NCBI GenBank assembly: GCA_019689955.1
Contig: JADGGM010000092.1
Location: forward strand, 1-8,550
Direction of reading: 5' to 3'
From: Gemmatimonadaceae bacterium
GTDB taxonomy: Bacteria; Gemmatimonadota; Gemmatimonadetes; Gemmatimonadales; Gemmatimonadaceae
Length of the DNA stretch: 8,550 bases
How positions within the stretch are numbered: position 1 is the stretch's first letter; the number at the start of each line of letters is the position of its first letter. Below, in pieces: positions 1 through 4,722 of the stretch. A program made the position numbers and the translations under genes. A model generated the notes under the pieces. That model was not told where the DNA came from. It saw nothing but the letters and a program-made list of their open reading frames with translations, and ran no database searches.

Positions 1-115
1 CCTCGAGGCGCTCGCCGCGGCCGGGGCGCAGGGGGCGCTCGTCGGGAGCGCGCTGCACGACGGGCGGATCGGCGCGGCGGAGATCGAGGCGATCGCGCGG
101 CGGGGCGAGGGGTGA
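1..115 (+). CDS. C-terminal end of a HisA-like (beta/alpha)8-barrel protein, 5' end outside window
   Basis: The reading frame beginning at base 2 is open to a TGA at 113-115 and gives 37 residues. It contains the segment GAQGALVGSALHDGRI followed by a short acidic/alanine helix, which matches the end of HisA-fold proteins: the last phosphate-binding strand-loop, GxxGxLVGSALxxG, then the C-terminal helix. In the histidine pathway HisA isomerises ProFAR. A second HisA-like family (COG1411 as I recall it) is found with H4MPT and methanofuran genes in methylotrophs and methanogens and has no clearly settled reaction. Two points favour that family here: the neighbours are H4MPT genes, and no hisF or other his gene follows, only a convergent gene. 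The fragment is too short to separate the two by sequence alone. A tandem duplication overlaps its stop codon. Confidence 0.65.
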   Translation, partial: LEALAAAGAQGALVGSALHDGRIGAAEIEAIARRGEG

Positions 116-135
116 TGCGCCGAGGGGTGATGCCC
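106..135 (+). repeat. 15-bp tandem duplication across the stop codon of the HisA-like gene
   Basis: CGAGGGGTGATGCGC at 106-120 is followed immediately by CGAGGGGTGATGCCC at 121-135, identical at 14 of 15 positions. The first copy contains the gene's TGA stop at 113-115. The second copy forms most of the left arm of the hairpin at 121-166. Confidence 0.85.
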
Positions 136-166
136 GTGCGACGCGCGCACGGACCATCGCCCCTCG
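121..166. terminator. Long GC-rich hairpin between convergent genes, probable bidirectional terminator
   Basis: Bases 121-140 and 146-166 are near-perfect inverted copies separated by a 5-base loop (ACGCG). The outer 12 positions pair except for one T-G wobble (128/159). A small internal bulge follows, and then 7 more pairs (CCGTGCG with CGCACGG). The hairpin lies 5 bases after the stop of the plus-strand gene and 22 bases after the end of the minus-strand gene, the expected place for a shared terminator. The wobble pairs in a plus-strand RNA (U-G) but would be an A-C mismatch in a minus-strand RNA, so the structure is slightly better for the plus transcript. No U-tract follows on either side, so it is not a textbook intrinsic terminator; it may instead act as a 3'-end stabiliser or pause site. 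Confidence 0.6.
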
Positions 167-188
167 CGTCTCCATGGTCGCGCCCTCG

Positions 189-1391
189 TTACGGCGTGGG
201 CCCATGCCGGGTGGAATCGGCCTTGCCCGAGTCGGGCTTGGGCCCGCTGGGACCCGGGTGGTGCATGTGGTCCATCTGCATCTGCATCTGCGCGCCCGGC
301 GCCGCGTGCGAGTGCGCGCCGTGCGCCGCGTCGTCGCCCGAGTGCGTGTGCCCCGCGGGGCTCATGCCGCTCGAGCTGGGGAGCGTGGCGATGTCCTTCT
401 GCACGAGCGGGTCGGACAGGTCGAGCTTCGGCCACTTGCTCATGTCGTCGGGGATGATGGCGCCGTTGATGTGCCCCATGCCGCCATCCTTGAACGTCTC
501 CTTCGTCGGGTTGTCGTACTCGGCGACGACGCGATACGGATGGTGCGCCTCGAGGTGCAGCGCGTCGCTGTTGAAGCCGAAGATGAAGCGGCCGACACCC
601 TTCACGTGCCCGGCGTCATCGCGTTTCGCCTTGAGGCGCACGAGCACCTTCCCCGTCTTCGCATCCTCGAGCATCACCGCGGAGCCGTAGTCGTGCAGGT
701 GTCCGCCCACGCCGATCAGCTTCACCCCCACCGGGAGCTCGAAGGTGTACGAGTGCGTCGATTTTCCGGGGGGGACGTCGAACCAGGTCTGGCCGCCGAT
801 CACGTTGTTCACGTCCACGTAGAACGGGAGGACCTCCACCGGGTGGTTCCCCTTCTGGGGGGTGTAGAGGAGGGTGAGGCGGAGGTACGCGCCGTCGACG
901 TCTTTCCCGGTCTCGTTGTGGAACATCGCGTACATGCCGAGCTTCTCGCCGGGGTGGAGCGGCACGCCGAGCGACTTGGGGAGCTCGACGGGATCGGTCT
1001 CGGCGCCCCAGCCGAAGAGGCGCTCCACCGCGGGGTAAACGAGCTGGCGGCGGTCGAAGTTCACGCCGATGAGGTGGTGGAGGAGGCTCGCCGGGAGCGG
1101 CTTCCCGTCCTTGTCAACCACGTCGACCCGGAAGCCGCGCATCCACCCGTGGACCGGCCACTGAAAGCGCAGGAGCTGCGAGACCGGGTGCATGTCATCC
1201 ATGGGCATGTCTTCCATCCCTTCCATCGGCATCATGGCGGGGATGTGGAACGGGCCGGCGGTGACGACGATCTCGGCGTGTGCGGAATCGACGGTGACCT
1301 GCACGGGCGGGGCGGAGCCGGTGGAATCGGCGCGGCTCGGGAGGCCGGGTGCGGCCATCACGGCGGCCGTGAAGAGTGCGACAAGCAACAT
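189..1391 (-). CDS. Secreted Met/His-rich protein resembling the PHM-type copper monooxygenase fold
   Basis: This 400-residue protein starts at ATG 1391 with GAGGGA 3 bases upstream and ends at TAA 189-191. Residues 1-21 read as a Sec signal peptide (hydrophobic, Ala-rich, cleavage near SRA/DS), so it should be exported. I see no Pfam signature I can name with certainty. By eye several landmarks match peptidylglycine alpha-hydroxylating monooxygenase (PHM): a His pair at 105-106; FHNETG near 158 followed by GAYLRLTLLYTPQ; a GGHLHDYG motif with H231 and H233; EYDN at 291-294; and M305. The gap from H233 to M305 (72 residues) is close to that of the PHM CuM ligands H244 and M314 (70). The third CuH ligand appears to be replaced by R171. 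A Met-rich stretch (53-67) and a His/Met-rich tail (343-379) flank the core and suggest copper handling. The gene lies 29 bases after the PTPS-family gene and is probably the last gene of the H4MPT operon. The CDS is well supported; the PHM assignment is inference. Confidence 0.85.
   Translation of the reverse strand: MLLVALFTAAVMAAPGLPSRADSTGSAPPVQVTVDSAHAEIVVTAGPFHIPAMMPMEGMEDMPMDDMHPVSQLLRFQWPVHGWMRGFRVDVVDKDGKPLPASLLHHLIGVNFDRRQLVYPAVERLFGWGAETDPVELPKSLGVPLHPGEKLGMYAMFHNETGKDVDGAYLRLTLLYTPQKGNHPVEVLPFYVDVNNVIGGQTWFDVPPGKSTHSYTFELPVGVKLIGVGGHLHDYGSAVMLEDAKTGKVLVRLKAKRDDAGHVKGVGRFIFGFNSDALHLEAHHPYRVVAEYDNPTKETFKDGGMGHINGAIIPDDMSKWPKLDLSDPLVQKDIATLPSSSGMSPAGHTHSGDDAAHGAHSHAAPGAQMQMQMDHMHHPGPSGPKPDSGKADSTRHGPTP
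273..290. repeat. Hexanucleotide repeat (CATCTG)x3 inside the Met/His-rich tail
   Basis: Three perfect copies of CATCTG run from 273 to 290. On the coding (minus) strand they read CAGATG three times, giving Gln-Met-Gln-Met-Gln-Met at residues 368-373 of the copper-type protein. Expansion or contraction would stay in frame and change only the number of Met residues. Confidence 0.85.
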
Positions 1392-1420
1392 GAGTCCCTC
1401 GGTTCGCTGAAGTACGGAGC

Positions 1421-1924
1421 CTATCCCAGCAGCTCGCGGTAAATAGCGGACTGGCCGAAGTTCTCTTCGACTTCCAGCTCGATGGCTGTGAGGTGCGCGA
1501 TCTGCATCGCGTTCAGCTCAGCCCGCACGCGCGCGGCCAGGTGCTGCGCGAGCATCTCCACCGTGGTGTTCGGGATGGGGAGAAGCGCGCAGTCCGACCG
1601 CGGAAAGACGTAGCGTGGCGTGCCTTCGTACGCCACGTGCACCGAATCGCCCTGCTCGGTCACCTGGAGCTTCGGGTTCTCGAGCGCGAGCAGGACTTTG
1701 TGATCGATCTCATCGCACAGCCGTTTGGTGAGCTGTTTGAGGACCGAGAAGTCGAGCACGTACCAACTGCTTTCGTCGATCGCGCCTTCGGCGGTGATCC
1801 CCACGCGGTAGTTGTGTCCGTGGAGGGCCTCGCACCGGTGTCCGGCGAAGGTGATGAAGTGCGCCGCGGCGAAGACGAGATAGTCTTTGTCGACCGTGAT
1901 CTTGAACTGTCCGTGCGTGCGCAT
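1421..1924 (-). CDS. 6-pyruvoyl-tetrahydropterin synthase / QueD family enzyme, probably PTPS-III-like, for H4MPT pterin
   Basis: This 167-residue protein is about the family's usual length. The zinc ligands are H22 (in AAHF) and H35/H37 in the segment RCEALHGHNY. C31 stands in the Cys-x3-HGH position of QueD-type enzymes, and E32 beside it gives Glu-x2-HGH, the feature I recall for PTPS-III enzymes that make 6-hydroxymethyl-dihydropterin instead of using dihydroneopterin aldolase. The Asp-His of the catalytic triad is visible at D74-H75, the PNTTVE motif at 118-123, and the pterin-anchoring Glu near the C-terminus (153-154). I chose ATG 1924 over an in-frame ATG at 1951 because it is preceded at the right distance by GGGAGGGA and overlaps the upstream stop as ATGA. 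Placement between cofactor genes and mch suggests it supplies the pterin part of H4MPT from dihydroneopterin triphosphate. A QueD (preQ0/queuosine) role is the main alternative, but no queC or queE is visible. Confidence 0.9.
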   Translation of the reverse strand: MRTHGQFKITVDKDYLVFAAAHFITFAGHRCEALHGHNYRVGITAEGAIDESSWYVLDFSVLKQLTKRLCDEIDHKVLLALENPKLQVTEQGDSVHVAYEGTPRYVFPRSDCALLPIPNTTVEMLAQHLAARVRAELNAMQIAHLTAIELEVEENFGQSAIYRELLG

Positions 1925-2859
1925 CAGTTCCCTCCCGGGCGGTGCTGCCATGCGCCGCCCAACAGCGCGACGTAGATGGACGCGGCGGTGAGGTCGGCCG
2001 TCGTCCCCGGGTTGCGCGCGTTGTGTGCGTCGCGCAGCGCGTCATCCAGCCGAGCGACGGCCTCGCGGCCGCGAGCGGTTCGTACGCCGCCGGCCGCGAG
2101 GACGTCACGGGCGCGTATCGACACCGCGGCCGCATCGTCCATGCCGAGCTTGCGCGCGATGTGCGTGTCCGGGACGGCGGCGAGGAGGGTGAGGTACGTC
2201 TCGACCACGGCGTCGCTCCACGAGAGCCCGTCGCCGCGCGCACGCGCGAGGGCGGGGGCGCCGGTCTCGAAGGTGACGGCAAAGTCGGTGACGTACTCGC
2301 GCGCGATGGTGTCGCGCGCGGCCGCGAGCGCCATGGCGTCGCGCAGCGCGACGGTCGGCGGGGCGGCGACATCCTGCTCGGCGGCGGTTCCGAGCCCGCC
2401 GGGGCGGGCGAGACGGATCGCGGCGTACACGTCGGCCGCATCCTCGACCGTGGTGGCGGCGAGCACGCGCGCGAGCCGCGCACGCAGCGGCTCCGTCCCC
2501 TCCCCCTCACTGTGGGTTGTTGGCGGCGTGAGCGCCGCGCGGGCGAGGGGGGCGAGGAGGAGGACGATCCCGAGGTTCGTGTTGGCGCGCGTCCAGTGTG
2601 CGGTGGCCTCGACCGCGCGGCGGATGGTCGCGCCGAGCGGCGCCGTGCCGGCGGCGAGGAGCGCGGGGCCGATGGCCGCGGCGCTGGCGAGGAAGTCCTC
2701 GTAGCGCGTGTCGTGGAACGCGGCGCCCGGCGCGACGTTCCCCGGCTTGGGCGCGCTCGCCTCGAGGAGGCAGGCGAGCTGCGCGGCGCTCGCCACGTCG
2801 GCGGCGTCGGGGACGCGGCGCGCGGCGCGCGAGAGCGGGCTCACCGCGATGTGCGGCAT
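1924..2859 (-). CDS. CitG-like (triphosphoribosyl-dephospho-CoA synthase family) protein, Orf5 type of H4MPT clusters
   Basis: The 311-residue product shows the family's landmarks in order: EASAPKPGNV at 33-42 (CitG E-x-PKPG), NTNLGIVLLLAPL at 93-105 (CitG NTHKG-type loop), TFETGAPA near 196, and NPGTTADLTAAS at 283-294 (CitG NPG-x-ADL). True CitG makes the prosthetic-group precursor of citrate lyase from dephospho-CoA and ATP. No citrate or malonate decarboxylase genes are nearby, and the NTNLG loop differs from the NTHKG of CitG. The context instead matches Orf5 of Methylobacterium H4MPT clusters, needed for H4MPT or methanofuran-analogue synthesis, whose exact reaction I cannot state. The start is uncertain: ATG 2859 overlaps the ATP-grasp gene by 19 bases, while GTG 2844 (V6) would form a 4-base GTGA overlap. 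Neither has a clear Shine-Dalgarno. The stop shares ATGA with the next gene. Confidence 0.85.
   Translation of the reverse strand: MPHIAVSPLSRAARRVPDAADVASAAQLACLLEASAPKPGNVAPGAAFHDTRYEDFLASAAAIGPALLAAGTAPLGATIRRAVEATAHWTRANTNLGIVLLLAPLARAALTPPTTHSEGEGTEPLRARLARVLAATTVEDAADVYAAIRLARPGGLGTAAEQDVAAPPTVALRDAMALAAARDTIAREYVTDFAVTFETGAPALARARGDGLSWSDAVVETYLTLLAAVPDTHIARKLGMDDAAAVSIRARDVLAAGGVRTARGREAVARLDDALRDAHNARNPGTTADLTAASIYVALLGGAWQHRPGGN
1929..1936 (-). promoter_or_regulatory. Strong Shine-Dalgarno for the PTPS-family gene
   Basis: On the minus strand the sequence reads GGGAGGGA, with the GGAGG core 6 bases before ATG 1924. It lies inside the end of the CitG-like gene. It decides the start, because the alternative ATG at 1951 would place this site inside the coding region. 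Confidence 0.75.
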
Positions 2860-3731
2860 GCGTCGAGGAGATGGTCGACGATCATGGCGGCGACATCGAT
2901 GGAGAGTGCTTGTTGCAGACCGCGCCATCCCGGGATTCCATTGACCTCGAGTACGTACACCGTGCCGTCGTGCGCCGGGAGGAGGTCGACCCCGGCGTAC
3001 TCGGCGCCGACCGCGCGCGCGGCGCAGAGCGCCATGGCCTGCCACGCGGCGGGGAGCGCGATCGCGCGCGCCTCGCCGCCGCGCGCGAGGTTGGTGCGCC
3101 ACCCCGAGGCGCGCCGCTCGATCGCACCGATCACGCGATCGCCCACGACGAACGCGCGAACGTCGCGCCCCTCGTGCGCGATCGCGCGCTGAAGATAATA
3201 CACCCCCCGAATCGCTTCCAGCGCGCGGAACACGCGCCAGGCTGTTTCCTCGTCGCTCACCCGGACCATGCCGAGCCCCATCGAGCCGAAGAGCGGCTTC
3301 ACGATCACGTCGCCGAGCGCGCGGAACGCGGCCATCGCGTGCTCCGCGCGCTCGCACACGACCGTTTCCGGCGTCGCGAGCCCCGCCTGTTGCAGCAGCG
3401 CCGAGGTGTAGAACTTGTCGACCGTGCGCTCGATCGTGCGCGGGGAGTTCATCACGCGCACGCCGCGCTCCTCGAGCCAGTGCAGCGCGTCGACCCGGAA
3501 GATGATCTGCTCGAGCGAGCCGTTGGGGATGATGCGCGCGAGCACGGCGTCGGCGGCGAGGAGATCGATCCCCTCCGCGTCGAGCGCCGTGCGGGCGCCG
3601 GCCGGAGTGCCGAGTCGCGCCGCGAGCGCCTCGTACGGGAGCACCGGCGCCTCGTGGCCGCGCGCGAGGAGCGCTGCGCGGAGCTGGTCCGTGTGCCACC
3701 CAGCGTGGGCGGCGAGGATGGGGACGATCAC
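2841..3731 (-). CDS. RimK/MptN-like ATP-grasp ligase (probable H4MPT-cofactor glutamate ligase, Orf9 type)
   Basis: This 296-residue protein has a complete ATP-grasp layout. A Rossmann-like N-terminal part (1-95) is followed by the lid-entry segment RTIERTVDKFYTS (98-110). The ATP-lysine strand with glycine-rich loop, VIVKPLFGSMGLGM, lies at 142-155. YLQRAI and EGRDVRAFVVGD lie around 179-198, NLARGG at 214-219, and the metal/ATP-binding C-terminal motif GVDLL...LEVNGIPGWRG at 247-271. RimK relatives join an amino acid, usually glutamate, to a carboxylate. The archaeal member MptN adds glutamate to tetrahydrosarcinapterin, and Orf9 of methylotroph clusters is related. A ligase adding glutamate to the pterin or methanofuran-type cofactor is the best guess; the substrate is inferred from context. 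The start is GTG 3731, with a modest GAGG 4 bases upstream; the ATG at 3751 is out of frame. The gene begins 28 bases after mch and overlaps the CitG-like gene. Confidence 0.85.
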   Translation of the reverse strand: MIVPILAAHAGWHTDQLRAALLARGHEAPVLPYEALAARLGTPAGARTALDAEGIDLLAADAVLARIIPNGSLEQIIFRVDALHWLEERGVRVMNSPRTIERTVDKFYTSALLQQAGLATPETVVCERAEHAMAAFRALGDVIVKPLFGSMGLGMVRVSDEETAWRVFRALEAIRGVYYLQRAIAHEGRDVRAFVVGDRVIGAIERRASGWRTNLARGGEARAIALPAAWQAMALCAARAVGAEYAGVDLLPAHDGTVYVLEVNGIPGWRGLQQALSIDVAAMIVDHLLDACRTSR

Positions 3732-3759
3732 CGAGCCTCGTGCGCGTGCATGCGTCGCG

Positions 3760-4722
3760 TCACGGATCGGCGAACAGCGATCGGTGCAGCACGCCCGGGT
3801 CCACGCGTCCGCCATGGAACGTGCGCCCCGACGTCGCGCTCGAGAGCCACACCTCGCCGGGGCTGAAGAGGAGCTTGTCGATCTTGTAGAAGTCGCCGCC
3901 GTAGCGCGCGAAGGTCTCCACGAACGGCGTGCCGTAGTCGCTCGACGCCGAGGCGGGGAGCTTGGCGGCGAGGTCTTCCAGCTCGTCATCGCTCGCGCGG
4001 ACGGTGAATCGCGCCTGGCCGCCGTAGAGGACGCAGTCGTTGGTGCGGCCGATGGCGTGCAGGTCGTCCTTCGCGACCGGGGGGAGCGGCGCGGTGCCGA
4101 TCCCGCTGACCACGCGGCGCACGTCGAAGCCGAGCGATTCCATCTTGTGCAGCCCGGTCTCGAGGATGCGTGCCACGACCTGCACCCCGGCCGCGAGCGA
4201 CGCGGTGGGGGCGATGGCGAGCGTGATCGCCGCCGGGGGGAGATTTGCGCGCGCGGCGATGTGCGCGACGACGGCGTCATCGGGGAGGGAGCGTCCCTCG
4301 AGCACCAGCACGCCGCGCGTGGCGGTCTCCGCGTAGCCGAGCTTCTCGAAGAGCTCCTTCTCCACGCGCGCGTGCGCGCGGAGCGGGCCGGAGGCCATGG
4401 CGAAGTACTTCCCGACCTGGATCGCCCACCCCGCGTACTGCGAGGCCATGCAGGCGACGGCGGGGTGATCGGTCCGCACCAGGACCCCCGCGTAGGACGT
4501 CTCGCCTATTAGTAGCGATGTGAAACTAATAGACGCCAGGTCGGCGACGCAGAGGCGGGCGAGGGCGAGCCCGGCGGCGAGGCCGCCGTCGGCGTGGATG
4601 CCGGCGTCGAGCACGCGGGCGCCCGAGGGGAGGGTGGTGACGGCGATCCGGAGCTCTGCGGCGCGGGCGACCATGTCGTCGGCGATCGCCCAGGCGCGGT
4701 CGTTCAGGGCGAGGTCGTTCAT
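3760..4722 (-). CDS. mch: Methenyltetrahydromethanopterin cyclohydrolase
   Basis: Mch reversibly hydrolyses N5,N10-methenyl-H4MPT to formyl-H4MPT in the cytoplasm, the step between methylene-H4MPT dehydrogenase and the formyltransferase. The 320-residue product has the family's usual length and hallmarks: ACMASQYAGW (90-99), SGPLRAHARVEKELFEKLGY (111-130), IAPTASLAAGVQVVARILET (170-189), LHKMESLGFD (191-200), AIGRTNDCVLYGG (223-235) and FYKIDKLLFSPGEVW (278-292). The start ATG 4722 has a near-perfect Shine-Dalgarno and overlaps the upstream stop as ATGA, so it should be translationally coupled to fhcC. Codons 64-72 are unusual for this DNA, being mostly A/T-ending (tct, att, agt, aca, cta, cta, ata), and contain an inverted repeat. 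Together with fhcC this is good evidence that the organism has an H4MPT C1 pathway. Confidence 0.97.
   Translation of the reverse strand: MNDLALNDRAWAIADDMVARAAELRIAVTTLPSGARVLDAGIHADGGLAAGLALARLCVADLASISFTSLLIGETSYAGVLVRTDHPAVACMASQYAGWAIQVGKYFAMASGPLRAHARVEKELFEKLGYAETATRGVLVLEGRSLPDDAVVAHIAARANLPPAAITLAIAPTASLAAGVQVVARILETGLHKMESLGFDVRRVVSGIGTAPLPPVAKDDLHAIGRTNDCVLYGGQARFTVRASDDELEDLAAKLPASASSDYGTPFVETFARYGGDFYKIDKLLFSPGEVWLSSATSGRTFHGGRVDPGVLHRSLFADP
4506..4532. repeat. AT-rich perfect 8-bp inverted repeat inside mch
   Basis: CTATTAGT at 4506-4513 and its exact reverse complement ACTAATAG at 4525-4532 are separated by 11 bases. The arms are AT-rich in a gene that is otherwise strongly GC-rich, and they coincide with a run of otherwise avoided codons. 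The repeat could be a protein-binding operator, an RNA hairpin or chance; the sequence alone does not say. Confidence 0.7.

Noticed and set aside
174..1442. Long plus-strand frame of 422 codons opposite the copper-type protein gene
   Set aside because: It is antisense to a gene with a signal peptide and coherent motifs, is rich in Arg/Val/His from reversed GC-rich codons, and shows no recognisable domain; a shadow frame.
1421..1951. Annotating the PTPS-family gene as QueD of queuosine biosynthesis
   Set aside because: The Cys-x3-HGH motif allows it, but there are no other queuosine genes, the Glu before x2-HGH fits PTPS-III, and the operon is for H4MPT metabolism; kept only as the alternative.
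1942..3192. Plus-strand frame of 416 codons over the CitG-like and ATP-grasp genes
   Set aside because: It is opposite two genes with clear family motifs, and its composition (Arg/Gly/Ala-rich without motifs) is typical of GC-rich shadow frames.
2860..3699. N-terminal extension of the CitG-like frame through the ATP-grasp gene (continuous open frame of 591 codons)
   Set aside because: The extension is Arg-rich low-complexity sequence in a shifted frame of the ATP-grasp gene; CitG homology begins only after the ATG at 2859. It is not a fusion protein.
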